DNA of 64,000 nucleotides from Nesterenkonia populi (GCF_007994735.1 NZ_VOIL01000001.1:1798001-1862000); one strand, 5' to 3'. Counted from the stretch's first letter, positions 8,321 to 18,392 are shown. A program made the numbers and translations. The notes: generated by a model from the letters alone, not told the origin.

Positions 8321-9286
8321 ATGACGCTGATGACGCAGGAGAGCCCGAGGACGCCGATCCCTGAGCCGCCGCGGGTGGCCGGGCTGGTCAATGAGCGGCT
8401 GCTGGGCATCGGTGGTCGGTGCGCGGTCTGGCAGGTCCGTCGGCAGGACTCGGGCACCTCTGGCTGCCTGTGGGTCTCCGGAGGCGACATCGTGCCCGAG
8501 GTGCTGGCGCTCAAAGTGCCTCTGGCCTCCCCGCGGAGCGCTCCTGCAGCCCACAGCCTTCGGGCTGAGCTGGATGCGATGCTGCCCTTGGCTCATCCGC
8601 ACCTGGTGAGAGCCTGGGGGATCGCCTTGGACACCGGGCGGGGTGGTCGGGGGCTGCTGCTGGATTCGGCCGCTGCGGGCTCCCTGGCGAGCATGATCGC
8701 CAGGACCGGGAGGCTCACGCCTTCGCAGCTGGTCACTGCCCTCAGCCCCGTGGCGGATGCCTGCGCCCATCTGCATGCTCAGGGCGCCGCACACGGGGAC
8801 ATCTCGGCGGCGAATATTCTCCTCACCCCTGAGGGACGGCCCGTTCTGGCGGATCTGGGCGATGCACATCTGTTGGGGATGGGCGAGCAGGACCATGACG
8901 CCGAGCAGGACGTCCGGGCTCTGGCGAGGGTCGCTTGGCGGGCTCTGACGGGGGAGGAGCCGGGTGAAGGACGCCGCCGCACACCGCTGCAGGTGATCTG
9001 TCCCGATGTCATGGATGGGCTGGCGGACCTGCTGGAGCAGTGTTTGGAGCTGCCTGACTCCGAGGTGCCTCAGGCGGGCGAGTTTGCGGCCGAGCTCTAT
9101 GCCTGTGCAGCGCCGGAGCCGTTGGACCTGTGTGCGCAGGCGGATGACGCTGTTCTCGCGGAGGTGCCCACCGTGCTGCCAGGGCATCTACGCGCCACGG
9201 ATGCAGAACGGCGCCGACGAGGGACCCTCGTCGGCGCCGTCTCAGCGCTCAGGCGTCTGCTGATGCGTGCCCGGCTCCGTGCGTGA
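8321..9286 (+). CDS. Atypical Ser/Thr protein kinase-like protein
   Basis: A kinase-fold protein of about 321 residues. From ATG 8321: glycine-rich strand LLGIGGRCAV (28-36), probable ATP-binding lysine in LALKVPL (Lys65), catalytic-loop HGDISAANIL with Asp160 and Asn165, DLG in place of DFG (178-180), and helix-F-like EQDVRALARV at about 195-204. Only about 17 residues separate DLG from that helix, so the activation segment and APE motif are missing. There is no transmembrane helix or extracellular sensor. Earlier (GTG 8273) and later (ATG 8330) starts are possible; none has a clear ribosome-binding site. It is divergent from lipB and convergent with sucB. Substrate unknown. Confidence 0.7.
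   Translation: MTLMTQESPRTPIPEPPRVAGLVNERLLGIGGRCAVWQVRRQDSGTSGCLWVSGGDIVPEVLALKVPLASPRSAPAAHSLRAELDAMLPLAHPHLVRAWGIALDTGRGGRGLLLDSAAAGSLASMIARTGRLTPSQLVTALSPVADACAHLHAQGAAHGDISAANILLTPEGRPVLADLGDAHLLGMGEQDHDAEQDVRALARVAWRALTGEEPGEGRRRTPLQVICPDVMDGLADLLEQCLELPDSEVPQAGEFAAELYACAAPEPLDLCAQADDAVLAEVPTVLPGHLRATDAERRRRGTLVGAVSALRRLLMRARLRA
9208..9240 (-). terminator. Hairpin inside the kinase gene 3' end, downstream of sucB
   Basis: Two perfect 16-base arms, 9208-9223 and 9225-9240, around a single central A. It lies about 65 bases after the sucB stop on the minus strand but within the last codons of the convergent kinase-like gene. Best read as the sucB terminator embedded in coding sequence. 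Confidence 0.6.
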
Positions 9287-9304
9287 AGGCCGGGGTGTCG
9301 CTGC

Positions 9305-11098
9305 TCAGAGTCCCAGCTCGCCTTCGAAGTTGGCGTCCTCAAGGCGTGACTTCAGGGTCTGCAGGAAGCGACCGGCGTCTGCCCCGTCCACCAGCCGGTG
9401 GTCGTAGGTCAGCGCCAGGTACATCAGGTGCCGGATGCCGATGCTTTCGTTGCCGTCAGCATCGCTGACCACGGCAGGGCGCTTCTCTATGGAGCCGGTG
9501 CCGAGGATGGCAGCCTGGGGCTGGTTGATGATCGGCGTGTCGAACAGGGCGCCGAAGGAGCCGAGGTTCGTGATGGTAAAGGTGCCGCCGGTGAGCTCCT
9601 CAGGGGCGATGCTGCCCTTCCGGGTGCGTTCCGCGACGTCGGAGATCTTCTTGGCCAGACCGCCGAGGTTCAGCTCCCCAGCATCCTTGACGACGGGGAC
9701 GAAGAGCCCCTTATCGGTGTCGACTGCCAGGGCGAGGTGCTCGGCATCGTGGTAGGTGATCTCCTTGCTGTCCTCGTTGTACTGAGCGTTGAGCACCGCG
9801 TGCTGCTTCAGCGCCTCGGTGACCGCCTGTGCGATGAACGGCAGGTAGGTCAGCTTGACACCGTTCGCCTCCTGGAAGGAGCCCTTCGCCTTGGCGCGGA
9901 GGTTCACGATTCGGGTCATATCGACCTCGTGGACCTGGGTGAGCTGCGCGGACACCTGCAGGGACTCAGTCATCCGCTGAGCGATCACCTGGCGGATGCG
10001 GGGAGCCTTCTCGGTGGTTCCGCGGCGGGAGGTGTCGACCTCTACCTTCGGGGCAGGCTTCGCGGACCCGCCCCCGGAGGGCTGGGAGGGCTCGTGGGAC
10101 TCGGCCGCGTCGAGCACATCCTGTTTGCGGATGCGGCCGCCGACCCCGGTGCCCTTGATCTGCGAGAGGTCCACGCCCTCCTTCTTTGCCAGCTTGCGGA
10201 CCAGCGGTGTCACATAGCCCTCGGCCGAGGTGTCGTCGGAGGACTTCGGAGCCGAATCCTCCTGCGGAGCAGGCTTCTCTTCGGCGGGCGCTTCCTGCTT
10301 AGGCTGCTCCGGCTCCGGCTCGGGTGCGGGCTCCGGCTGGGAGGTCTCCTCGGCGGGAGTCTCCGACTCGGGCTCCTTCTGCTCCTGAGCGGGCTCGTCC
10401 TTGGGCTCGCTGCTGCCGGAGGAAGCCGGGGCGCCGGAGCCCACGAGCGCGAGCACAGCACCCACCTCGACGGTCTCGTCCTCGGAGACCTTCAGCTCTT
10501 GGACAGTGCCGGCCACGGGGGAGGGGACCTCGGTGTCGACCTTGTCTGTGGAGACCTCGAGCAGGGGCTGGTCCACCTCGACCTCGTCGCCCACTTCGAC
10601 GAGCCAGCGGGTGACGGTGCCCTCGGTGACGGATTCGCCGAGCGCCGGCAGAGTGACTTCCTCACCGTCGCCGCCGGTGGAGCCGGTGTCCGCAGCGGGG
10701 CTGGACTCTTCGGGCTCCGCCTCAGCACCTGCGGCCTCGCCGGCCGGGGGAGCAGCTTCCTCGACAGCCTCCTGAGTCTCCTCAGGCTGCTCAGCCTCTG
10801 CGGCGGCCTCCTCCTGCTCCTCGGAGCCGGAGTCTCCGGAGCTCTCATCGGATGCGCCGGAGCCGTCGCCGATCTTCACCAAGGGTGCACCGACCTCGAC
10901 GGTCTCATCCTCATCGACGAGCTTCTCCTCAATGGTGCCGGCCATCGGCGAGGGGACCTCGGTGTCGACCTTGTCCGTGGAGACCTCCACGATGGGCTGG
11001 TCGACCTCGACCTCCTCTCCGACCTCGACGAGCCAGCGGGTGACGGTGCCTTCGGTGACAGACTCACCGAGGGCGGGAAGGTTCACAGTCTCAGACAT
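9305..11098 (-). CDS. sucB: 2-oxoglutarate (or branched-chain) dehydrogenase E2, dihydrolipoyl acyltransferase
   Basis: E2 core of a 2-oxoacid dehydrogenase complex; moves the acyl group from E1 to CoA. In 597 residues: lipoyl domain 1 (1-75, lipoyl-lysine Lys43), an acidic Glu/Ala/Pro linker, lipoyl domain 2 (147-222, Lys186), a second acidic linker, the E3-binding domain (about 295-330, [14 protein letters not shown]), and the catalytic domain with HRLVDG (His567, Asp571). The two lipoyl domains are nearly identical in protein and close in DNA. Neighbouring lpd supplies E3 and lipA/lipB the cofactor. AGGAG precedes the ATG. Which 2-oxoacid it serves cannot be fixed from sequence alone; succinyltransferase is the usual naming in relatives. 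Confidence 0.93.
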   Translation of the reverse strand: MSETVNLPALGESVTEGTVTRWLVEVGEEVEVDQPIVEVSTDKVDTEVPSPMAGTIEEKLVDEDETVEVGAPLVKIGDGSGASDESSGDSGSEEQEEAAAEAEQPEETQEAVEEAAPPAGEAAGAEAEPEESSPAADTGSTGGDGEEVTLPALGESVTEGTVTRWLVEVGDEVEVDQPLLEVSTDKVDTEVPSPVAGTVQELKVSEDETVEVGAVLALVGSGAPASSGSSEPKDEPAQEQKEPESETPAEETSQPEPAPEPEPEQPKQEAPAEEKPAPQEDSAPKSSDDTSAEGYVTPLVRKLAKKEGVDLSQIKGTGVGGRIRKQDVLDAAESHEPSQPSGGGSAKPAPKVEVDTSRRGTTEKAPRIRQVIAQRMTESLQVSAQLTQVHEVDMTRIVNLRAKAKGSFQEANGVKLTYLPFIAQAVTEALKQHAVLNAQYNEDSKEITYHDAEHLALAVDTDKGLFVPVVKDAGELNLGGLAKKISDVAERTRKGSIAPEELTGGTFTITNLGSFGALFDTPIINQPQAAILGTGSIEKRPAVVSDADGNESIGIRHLMYLALTYDHRLVDGADAGRFLQTLKSRLEDANFEGELGL

Positions 11099-11141
11099 GA
11101 TGTCCGGCTCCTAATCGATATGGGTGGTCGACGAGTGGTCG

Positions 11142-12506
11142 TTATCCGTGGAGGGGGTGGCCGAAGAGCGCCATGGCGGCTTCGCCCAGCGCCTCGTTCT
11201 GGGTGGGGTGGGCGTGGACCAGGGTCGCCACATCCTCCGGGTAGGCCTCCCAGTTGACGATGAGCTGAGCCTCGCCGATCTGCTCGCCGATGCGGGTGCC
11301 GATCCCGTGCACGCCCACGATCGGGCCGCCCTTCACGGAGATCATCTTGATGATGCCGCCGGTGCCCAGGATGGAGGACTTGCCGTTGCCGGCCAGGTTG
11401 TACTTGATGACCTCGATCTGGTCCTTGCCGAACTGCTCCTCAGCCTTGGGCTGGGTGTAGCCGATGGACATGATCTCAGGCTCGCAGTAGGTGACCTTGG
11501 GAATGTTGATGTCATCGACGACCATCGGGCTGTTGCCGGCGATCTCCTCGGCCACAAAGATGCCGTGCTGATAGCCGCGGTGGGCCAGCTGCAGGCCCGG
11601 GACGATATCGCCGATCGCGTACACATTGCCGAGGCCGGTGTGGAGGCGCTCGTCGGTGATGACGAAGCCGCGGTCCAGGGTGAGGCCCTGGTCCTCGAAG
11701 CCCAGCCCTTCGGTCACGGGCCCGCGGCCGACTGCGACCAGGCAGATGTCCGCTTCGAAGGTCTTGCCGTCCTCAAGGGTGACCTTCACGCCGTCGGCGG
11801 TCTCCTCCACATCCTTGAAGAAGGTGCCGGTGCTGAAGGTGATGCCCCGGGACTTGAAGGTCTTCTCGAGCTGCTTGACGATGTCCGGGTCCTCGTTGGG
11901 AACCAGAGAGGGCGCGCCCTCGATGATCGTCACGTCGGTGCCGTACGAGGTCCATGCGGAGGCGAACTCACAGCCGATCACCCCGCCGCCGAGCACGATG
12001 GCTGACTTGGGGGTCTCCTCCAGCTCGAGCGCCTCGGTGGAGGTGATGACCTTCTCGCTCAGCGGCAGGCCGAAGGTCTTGGAGGTGGAGCCGGTGGCCA
12101 GCACGATGTTCTTGGCGGAGTACTTGGTGCCGTCCACCTCGATCTCGGTGGGCGAGACCAGCTTGCCCTCGCCCTCGATCACCTCGATCTTGCGCATCTT
12201 CAGCAGGCCTGAGAGCCCTTTGTGCTTGCCGGCGACGATGCCGTCCTTGTACTCCTTGACCTTGGCGAGGTCCACGCCCTCAAAGGTGGTCTTCACCCCG
12301 TACTTCTCAGACGCCTTGGCGTCATCCGCCAGCTCAGCCGCGTGGAGGTAGGCCTTGGTGGGGATGCAGCCGGTGTGCAGGCAGGTGCCGCCGAGCTTGG
12401 ACTTCTCGATCAGCCCGACGCTGAAGCCGTGCTGCACAGAGCGCAGGGCGGCCGCGTAGCCGGCACTGCCTCCGCCGAGGACCAGGACGTCGAATTCTTC
12501 AGCCAC
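11142..12506 (-). CDS. lpdA: Dihydrolipoyl dehydrogenase (E3)
   Basis: A 454-residue flavoprotein that reoxidises dihydrolipoamide with NAD+. Seen: FAD-binding GGGSAGYAAA near the N-terminus, the redox-active pair GGTCLHTGC (Cys42, Cys47), the NAD-binding GGGVIGCEFA segment, a second FAD motif (GNVYAIGDIV), and the C-terminal HAHPTQNEALGEA with the catalytic His-Glu dyad. Start is GTG with AAGGAGC upstream. It lies between pepA and sucB on the same strand, 43 bases upstream of sucB, consistent with an E3-E2 transcript. Confidence 0.97.
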   Translation of the reverse strand: MAEEFDVLVLGGGSAGYAAALRSVQHGFSVGLIEKSKLGGTCLHTGCIPTKAYLHAAELADDAKASEKYGVKTTFEGVDLAKVKEYKDGIVAGKHKGLSGLLKMRKIEVIEGEGKLVSPTEIEVDGTKYSAKNIVLATGSTSKTFGLPLSEKVITSTEALELEETPKSAIVLGGGVIGCEFASAWTSYGTDVTIIEGAPSLVPNEDPDIVKQLEKTFKSRGITFSTGTFFKDVEETADGVKVTLEDGKTFEADICLVAVGRGPVTEGLGFEDQGLTLDRGFVITDERLHTGLGNVYAIGDIVPGLQLAHRGYQHGIFVAEEIAGNSPMVVDDINIPKVTYCEPEIMSIGYTQPKAEEQFGKDQIEVIKYNLAGNGKSSILGTGGIIKMISVKGGPIVGVHGIGTRIGEQIGEAQLIVNWEAYPEDVATLVHAHPTQNEALGEAAMALFGHPLHG

Positions 12507-12601
12507 GATATGTGCTCCTTGCGTGAGACGTTTCAGGGGCTGGATCAGCCTCTTCGCTGCCAGTCAGCCTATCAGTGAGATTCCTCACCAATGGGGTCTG
12601 C

Positions 12602-14155
12602 TCAGGCCTTGGTGAGGCCCTCCAAGTAGGTGATCAGAGTGCGGACGGTGACTCCTGTGCCGCCCTTGGGGGTGTATCCGTAGGCGCCCTTATCGTTGAA
12701 GGAGGGCCCTGCGATGTCTACGTGGGCCCAGGGGATCCGCTTGGTCTCCGGATCGAGAGCCTTGGGATCCGCGTCGGCGCGGTCGCCGACGAACTCGCGC
12801 AGGAACGCCGCCGCGTTGAGCATGCCGCCCTCTCGGGCTCCGGTGTTGGTGAGGTCTGCCACATCAGAGCGGAATCCGGTGAGCGCCTCTTCGGGGATCG
12901 GCATCCCCCAGAGGGACTCGCCGGAGACGTCGGCGGCTTCGACGAGGCTGTCGCGGACACCTTCCGAGCCCATCACGCCGACAGTGCGGCTGCCCAGGGC
13001 GATCATCTGGGCGCCGGTGAGAGTCGCGACGTCGACGATGGCGTCCGGCTGCTCCTCCGAGGCGGCGACGATGCCGTCAGCGAGGACCAGACGGCCCTCA
13101 GCATCGGTGTTGAGGACCTCGACGGTCTTGCCGCCGTAGATGGTGATGACGTCCTCGGGCCGCTGGGCGGTGGAGGAGGGCATGTTCTCGGCCAGGCAGA
13201 GCCAGCCGGTGACCTTGACAGGCAGGTTGAGCTCAGCGGCGGCCAGCACCACAGCCACCACGGTGGCAGCGCCTGCCATGTCCAGCTTCATAGTGGTCAT
13301 GGCGTTGGCGGGCTTCAGCGAGAGACCGCCGGAGTCGAAGGTGATGCCCTTGCCGACCAGCGCGATATGGGCAGCGGGCCGGGACGGGGAGTGCTCGACG
13401 CGCACGAGCCGGGGGCCTCGGGAAGAGCCGCCGCCGACTCCGAGCAGACCGCCGAAGCCGTCCTTGGCGAGGTCTTTGTCGTCCCATACCTTGAGCTTGG
13501 CCTTGGTGCTCTTGGCTGCCTTGGCGACGGTCTCGGCGAAGGACTCCGGGTAGAGGTGGCTCGGAGGAGTGTTGACCAGGTCGCGCACCGCGCGGACGGC
13601 CTGACCGACGACGCCGGCGCGGGTCACCGCAGCCTTGGTGTGCTTATCCTTCAGCTCAGTCAGCACCGCGATCTCAGAGGCGGGAGTCTGGCTGCGAGCC
13701 TCCTCGCTGCCCTTGAAGTGCGGGAAGCTGTACGCGCCGATGGCCGCGCCCTCGGCGATCGCAGAGACCTGCTCGATGGTGGCGGCGGGCAGGGCCAGCG
13801 CGATGGAGGAGGCGGAGGAGAGCTGGCGGGCGGCTGACCCTGCCGCCCTCCTAAGCGCTTCCAGGGAGACGCCGCCGTCAGCTTCGCCCGTCAGCTGGCC
13901 GACGCCGATCAGCACGAGGGTCTCGGACTTGAACCCGTCCACACCCGGCAGGCGCAGCAGCTGATCTGCAGCCCCGGAGGCGCCGAGTGCCTTCAGGGAA
14001 TCGGCGACGCTCCTGGCAGCCTTGTCCGCCAGAGGATTCGGCAGCAGCACGGGCCCCTCGGGGCCCTTCGCCACACCGAGCACCAGGGCGTCGGCGTCGA
14101 CCTTCTCGACGGCGGAGGACACAGCGGACACAGTGGGCTTGAAGTCGTTGATCAC
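12602..14155 (-). CDS. pepA: Leucyl aminopeptidase (M17 family)
   Basis: A 517-residue two-metal aminopeptidase of the cytosol that removes N-terminal residues from peptides. Seen: the KGITFDSGGLSLKP segment with the metal-binding Lys and Asp, NTDAEGRLVLADG (M17 signature with Asp, Glu and catalytic Arg), and the GTGVTVRTLI C-terminal segment. The frame is open much further upstream, but that sequence is low-complexity and unlike the family. GTG 14155 is chosen because it begins the conserved N-terminal macro-like domain and has a TAGGAT box exactly seven bases before it, which suggests a leaderless transcript. Confidence 0.93.
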   Translation of the reverse strand: MINDFKPTVSAVSSAVEKVDADALVLGVAKGPEGPVLLPNPLADKAARSVADSLKALGASGAADQLLRLPGVDGFKSETLVLIGVGQLTGEADGGVSLEALRRAAGSAARQLSSASSIALALPAATIEQVSAIAEGAAIGAYSFPHFKGSEEARSQTPASEIAVLTELKDKHTKAAVTRAGVVGQAVRAVRDLVNTPPSHLYPESFAETVAKAAKSTKAKLKVWDDKDLAKDGFGGLLGVGGGSSRGPRLVRVEHSPSRPAAHIALVGKGITFDSGGLSLKPANAMTTMKLDMAGAATVVAVVLAAAELNLPVKVTGWLCLAENMPSSTAQRPEDVITIYGGKTVEVLNTDAEGRLVLADGIVAASEEQPDAIVDVATLTGAQMIALGSRTVGVMGSEGVRDSLVEAADVSGESLWGMPIPEEALTGFRSDVADLTNTGAREGGMLNAAAFLREFVGDRADADPKALDPETKRIPWAHVDIAGPSFNDKGAYGYTPKGGTGVTVRTLITYLEGLTKA

Positions 14156-14162
14156 AGGTCCG

Positions 14163-14168
14163 ATCCTA
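14163..14168 (-). promoter_or_regulatory. -10 box of leaderless pepA
   Basis: TAGGAT on the minus strand ends seven bases before GTG 14155. It supports this start over the long upstream open frame. Confidence 0.55.
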
Positions 14169-14303
14169 CTCACACAGGACACCGGCACAACCGAAGTGCC
14201 GCAGCAGGAAGGCGTCGAGGCGCCCGCCCGGGAATGCCCGGGCTCGCCAGACTGTTCTGAACAGACCGCAGTCCACCAGACGTCTACCCGACGAAGGAGC
14301 AGT

Positions 14304-15398
14304 GTGGGACCCATCGATCCGAACCAGTCCGGCTTTGAGCGGAGCCGCTTCGACCTGCTCCACCTGCACGCAGAGCCTGCAGATGAGCCGTTCTCCGACG
14401 CCTTCGTCGGACAGGGCGGCGAGCTCGTGCTGCACAGTGCCGGACAGTCCGGGCCCCGGGAAGGGGTTCCGGACCGAGGCCTGAGCATGCTCGTCTCGGT
14501 CTCCGGCCACACTGACGCCGGCCATCTTTCCGAGCAGCTGACGGATTCGCTGCTCTCGGCCCTTCCGAACCGTCAGGTCGCGAGCTTTGACGTCGACGAG
14601 CTCTTCGACTACCGGTCCCGCCGGCCGCACATGCTCTTCACGGACAATCGGTTCTCCGAGTTCCAGGGGCCCCGGCTGGACCTCTATGAGCTCCAGGACT
14701 CCCTGGGTCGCCCTTTCCTCCTGCTGGCGGGGGATGAGCCGGACTTCCAGTGGGAGCGGGTCGCTGAGACGCTGCTCGCCCTGGCTGACCACCTGGGGGT
14801 TGAGCTGGCGGTCTTCACCGATGCGCTCGGGCTTCCCGCACCGCATACTCGCCCGCTCGGCGTGACGGCCCACGGGAACCGGTCTGACCTGGTGGAGGGA
14901 ATCTCCACCTGGTCGCCCAACGCGCAGGTCGAAGCGGGACTCTCCCAGATGCTGGAGCACCGATTCGACGTCGCCGGCCATGACGTCGTCGGCTACACGG
15001 TGCACGTGCCCCATTACCTGGCTTCCGGCAAATATCCGCAGGTGGCCGTGGCCGCCCTGGAGTACGCCGGAGCCGCCAGCGAACTGATGCTCCCCGCCGA
15101 TGACCTGCGTGAGGCTGCCCGGGCGGTGGAGTCCGACATCACCGAGCAGGTGCAGCAGAATCCCCAAGTCGCGCAGGTGGTGGAGCAGCTGGAGCAGAAT
15201 TTCGATCAGCACGCCACGAAGCAGCAGCGGTCTCTGCTCGTCCACAGCAACGACGCCGTGCCCGACGCCGACGAGCTGGGCGCCGCCGTCGAGCAGTACC
15301 TGCGTTCCCACCCGGGCGAGAGCATCTTCGGCGCCGCGGCGCCGGACGGGCTGGACGAGGGCAAGGACGAGGGGCCCTCCGGAGAGCCGCAGGGCTGA
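14304..15398 (+). CDS. PAC2 family protein (proteasome-assembly-chaperone-like)
   Basis: A 364-residue soluble protein of the PAC2 fold, found across Actinobacteria and related to archaeal and eukaryotic proteasome assembly chaperones; the bacterial role is not established. Seen: LSMLVSVSGHTDAGHLSEQL, then FDVDELFDYRSRRPHM, DLYELQDSLGRPFLLLAGDEPDFQW, and a helical C-terminal part with a Gln-rich segment (ITEQVQQNPQVAQVVEQLEQ). The start is GTG 14304, with AAGGAG four bases upstream; upstream open frame is ignored because it is antisense to pepA. Divergent from pepA. Confidence 0.85.
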   Translation: MGPIDPNQSGFERSRFDLLHLHAEPADEPFSDAFVGQGGELVLHSAGQSGPREGVPDRGLSMLVSVSGHTDAGHLSEQLTDSLLSALPNRQVASFDVDELFDYRSRRPHMLFTDNRFSEFQGPRLDLYELQDSLGRPFLLLAGDEPDFQWERVAETLLALADHLGVELAVFTDALGLPAPHTRPLGVTAHGNRSDLVEGISTWSPNAQVEAGLSQMLEHRFDVAGHDVVGYTVHVPHYLASGKYPQVAVAALEYAGAASELMLPADDLREAARAVESDITEQVQQNPQVAQVVEQLEQNFDQHATKQQRSLLVHSNDAVPDADELGAAVEQYLRSHPGESIFGAAAPDGLDEGKDEGPSGEPQG

Positions 15399-15484
15399 GA
15401 TCGCTGCGCTGAGTCTTCCACCGATCCGGAGGCCCAGGCCTGGACGCACCGAACTCTTCACAGCCTGCCCACTGCCCACCGTCA

Positions 15485-16822
15485 GTGGACGCGGTGCCCG
15501 TGAGGCTGGAACGCGTGACGCAGAATTCGGCCGCAGCGGCCTCACCAGACACACCGACCGCACACCTTGACCGACCGGGGGACTCCCTGGCCCTGGTTCA
15601 GCACACCTTCGGCTACATGCCCCAGGACTCCCTGGTCCTCATCGGAATGGCAGGAGGCTCCAGCGGCGGTCACCTTCGCGTGGATCTCGGGCCCAGCGCC
15701 GAAGACCCTTACGCGATGGCGCGCCAGTGCGCCGAATGGCTGGCCGGTCCGGCCTCTGAGCCAGCTCCTGACGCCGCGATCGCGCTGCTCTTCACCCGAG
15801 ATGCCCCCTCCCCGCTGCACGGAGACCTCTATGATCCGCTCGTGCACACTCTCGCGGGTTCCCTCGCCTCGGACTACGAGGTGGAGCTTGTCCATATATG
15901 GCACGCCGGCGGCGGAAGCATCCGCAACTACAGCTGCAGGGATGCAGCGTGCTGCCCCTACCCAGGGCACGGCATCGCTCAGGAGCTCGAGGAGTCGCTG
16001 CGCCGCCTCCCTGAACTGCATGTGCCGGACGGCGCTCAGGGGCCAGGGGACCTCCTCAACGAGTTCCTCTCGCCCCTTGCGTCTCCCTCGGACGCTTCCC
16101 GACGGGTGATGAGACGACTCGTCGACGATGCCGTCGTCCCCTCTGCCGCCCAGGAGCTGCTCACCCTCTGGGACTCGGCCCTCGCCCGGACCCAGCGTTC
16201 CGGTGCCCAGTGGATTCACACTGCAGAGAGCCGAACCGCGGCGCTCCTGAAGACGCTCCGCACCAAACGGGGCAGGGATACTCTGGTTCCGCTGGCCTCA
16301 GCGGGCTACCTGCCGGCCCTGGCAGGCACGGTCTTCCACGACGCGGTGCTGCAGGATCCGGCGGTGCAGAACCTCGAGGATGAGGAGCTGCTGGCCCGGC
16401 TCGCCGGCGGCCTGCCGAAAGAGCTCAGCCCCGCCCGACTGGACCGCCTGCTTGAGGAGTACTCGCGCTGCTGGCTCGGAGACACCGGATCCCGGCCGGA
16501 CTGGCCGCGGGTGGAGGCCCTCGAGGCGCTTCTGCGCGAGCTGCTCGCCTACGCTGAGGCGGGGGAGCGCGCAGCGGCACTGACCCTGAAGGCGTGGACA
16601 GAATGGGCCAAGGGACGCAGCTCCGTCTCCAGCGCGACCGTCGAACGCCTCCGTGAGGAGTCAGTCGCCGCCTCCGACTGCACCATGGCTGACCTGATCG
16701 ACAGATTCTCCTCAGCATTCGGGGTCTGCCCCTGGGCGAGGGTCAAGATTCACAGCTACAGCTGGTGGCAGACAGAGCAGGCGGGCGCCTCGCCGAAAAA
16801 GCCTGCCGCATTTCGGGAATGA
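15485..16822 (+). CDS. DUF4192 domain-containing protein
   Basis: A protein of up to 445 residues, from an actinobacterial family of unknown function. The N-terminal DUF4192 signature is clear: RPGDSLALVQHTFGYMPQDSLVLIGM followed by GGHLRVDLGP. The rest is helical, with a cysteine cluster near residues 155-165 (CRDAACCPYPGH). Several GTG codons in the first 11 triplets could start it (15485, 15494, 15500, 15515); none has a strong ribosome-binding site, so the exact start is open. It follows the PAC2 gene by 86 bases on the same strand and precedes sigA. Confidence 0.85.
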   Translation: MDAVPVRLERVTQNSAAAASPDTPTAHLDRPGDSLALVQHTFGYMPQDSLVLIGMAGGSSGGHLRVDLGPSAEDPYAMARQCAEWLAGPASEPAPDAAIALLFTRDAPSPLHGDLYDPLVHTLAGSLASDYEVELVHIWHAGGGSIRNYSCRDAACCPYPGHGIAQELEESLRRLPELHVPDGAQGPGDLLNEFLSPLASPSDASRRVMRRLVDDAVVPSAAQELLTLWDSALARTQRSGAQWIHTAESRTAALLKTLRTKRGRDTLVPLASAGYLPALAGTVFHDAVLQDPAVQNLEDEELLARLAGGLPKELSPARLDRLLEEYSRCWLGDTGSRPDWPRVEALEALLRELLAYAEAGERAAALTLKAWTEWAKGRSSVSSATVERLREESVAASDCTMADLIDRFSSAFGVCPWARVKIHSYSWWQTEQAGASPKKPAAFRE

Positions 16823-16994
16823 CTGCCGAGTGCGTATCGTTAGGACACCAACAGACCCTGCAGACCCGGTCCATTGAGAGGTGCCAGCGCGAAGCGTGCC
16901 CACCCACCGGGACTTGACAGGGTCATAGGCGTGTTGGGCTCCTTGAGAGTTCCAAGGCGCTGCCCCCGGGCCGGAAGGCGCGGGGAAAGCGAAT

Positions 16995-18392
16995 GTGTCG
17001 AGTCGGAAGGTCAACGTGCCCACTACCAAGACTGAGGAAGAGACTGCCGCAGCCAAGGAGCAGGAAACTGCAGCCAAGGGCAGCGCGGAGAAGAAGTCGA
17101 CAGCCTCCAAGTCCTCGAGCAAGTCCGGTTCTGCGGCCAAAAAGTCGACGGGGACCAAGAAGACCGCCTCGACCAAGGCAAGCGCCGCGAAGAAGACTAC
17201 GGCCTCCAAAGCTCCGGCGAAGAAGGCCGGAGGCGGCGGCCGCCGCAAGACCACCGATGCCGTGGACGAGATCCTCGCCGAGGTCGACAGCGAAGAGGAG
17301 TCCCCCACCGCAGCTTTGGCGAACGCCGTGGCCAAGGCCGAGGAGGAGGGTGAAGACGCAGAGAAGCTCGTCGACACCGACGCCGGGGAGGCCAAGGAGG
17401 ACGAGTCACCCTCTGGACGCGGCTTTGTCATCTCCAACGCGGACGACGATGACGCCCCTGCCGTGCAGGTCGTCTCCGCAGGCGCCACCGCGGACCCGGT
17501 CAAGGACTACCTGAAGCAGATCGGCAAGGTCGCCCTGCTGAACGCCGAGCAGGAGGTGGATCTGGCGCTGCGCATCGAGGCAGGGCTCTTCGCCGAGCAC
17601 CAGCTCGCCAACGACGACATCACCGACCGCAAGCTGCGGCGTGACCTGCAGCTCATCGTCGCTGACGGGAAGAAGGCCAAGAACCACCTGCTCGAGGCCA
17701 ACCTCCGTCTCGTAGTCTCCCTCGCCAAGCGGTACACCGGCCGCGGCATGCTCTTCCTGGACCTCATCCAGGAAGGCAACCTCGGCCTCATCCGCGCGGT
17801 GGAGAAGTTCGACTACACCAAGGGATTCAAGTTCTCCACCTACGCCACGTGGTGGATCCGCCAGGCCATCACCCGAGCCATGGCCGACCAGGCCCGCACG
17901 ATCCGCATCCCCGTGCACATGGTCGAGGTCATCAACAAGCTCGCCCGCGTCCAGCGGCAGATGCTGCAGGACCTCGGCCGCGAGCCCGCCCCCGAGGAGC
18001 TCGCCGCCGAGCTGGACATGACTCCCGAGAAGGTCGTCGAGGTCCAGAAGTACGGCCGGGAGCCCATCTCCCTGCATACGCCTCTGGGTGAGGACGGCGA
18101 CTCCGAGTTCGGCGACCTCATCGAAGACTCCGAGGCCGTGGTCCCCTCCGACGCCGTCAGCTTCACCCTCCTGCAGGAGCAGCTGCATTCCGTGCTGGAC
18201 ACCCTCGCCGAGCGGGAGGCAGGCGTCGTCGCCATGCGGTTCGGACTCACCGACGGCCAGCCCAAGACCCTCGACGAGATCGGCAAGGTCTACGGGGTGA
18301 CCCGCGAGCGTATAAGGCAGATAGAGTCCAAGACGATGTCCAAGCTGCGCCACCCCAGCCGCAGCCAGGTCCTGCGGGACTACTTGGACTGA
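16995..18392 (+). CDS. sigA: Primary RNA polymerase sigma factor SigA
   Basis: A 465-residue principal sigma-70. Seen: a Lys/Ala/Ser-rich disordered N-terminus (to about residue 85) as in other actinobacterial primary sigmas, an acidic stretch, region 1.2 ([22 protein letters not shown]), region 2 ([19 protein letters not shown] then [16 protein letters not shown]), region 3, and region 4 helix-turn-helix ([20 protein letters not shown]) ending LRDYLD. Start GTG 16995 follows GGGGAAAG; GTG 17016, after GGAAGG, is an alternative that would remove seven residues. RbpA, which activates this sigma, is encoded at 32.6 kb. Confidence 0.97.
   Translation: MSSRKVNVPTTKTEEETAAAKEQETAAKGSAEKKSTASKSSSKSGSAAKKSTGTKKTASTKASAAKKTTASKAPAKKAGGGGRRKTTDAVDEILAEVDSEEESPTAALANAVAKAEEEGEDAEKLVDTDAGEAKEDESPSGRGFVISNADDDDAPAVQVVSAGATADPVKDYLKQIGKVALLNAEQEVDLALRIEAGLFAEHQLANDDITDRKLRRDLQLIVADGKKAKNHLLEANLRLVVSLAKRYTGRGMLFLDLIQEGNLGLIRAVEKFDYTKGFKFSTYATWWIRQAITRAMADQARTIRIPVHMVEVINKLARVQRQMLQDLGREPAPEELAAELDMTPEKVVEVQKYGREPISLHTPLGEDGDSEFGDLIEDSEAVVPSDAVSFTLLQEQLHSVLDTLAEREAGVVAMRFGLTDGQPKTLDEIGKVYGVTRERIRQIESKTMSKLRHPSRSQVLRDYLD

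Noticed and set aside
9398..11257. Plus-strand open frame of 619 codons antisense to sucB
   Set aside because: It mirrors the sucB coding frame, is low-complexity (Leu/Gly/Asp-rich) and has no recognisable domain; it is an effect of high GC at third positions.
14156..14512. N-terminal extension of leucyl aminopeptidase to 636 residues
   Set aside because: The added residues are Ser/Pro/Cys-rich, unlike the family, and run antisense to the PAC2 gene; a -10 box ideally placed for GTG 14155 supports the short form.
16914..16942. TTGACA upstream of sigA as a promoter
   Set aside because: A good -35 hexamer at 16914-16919, but no acceptable -10 box (TANNNT) at 16-19 bases spacing.
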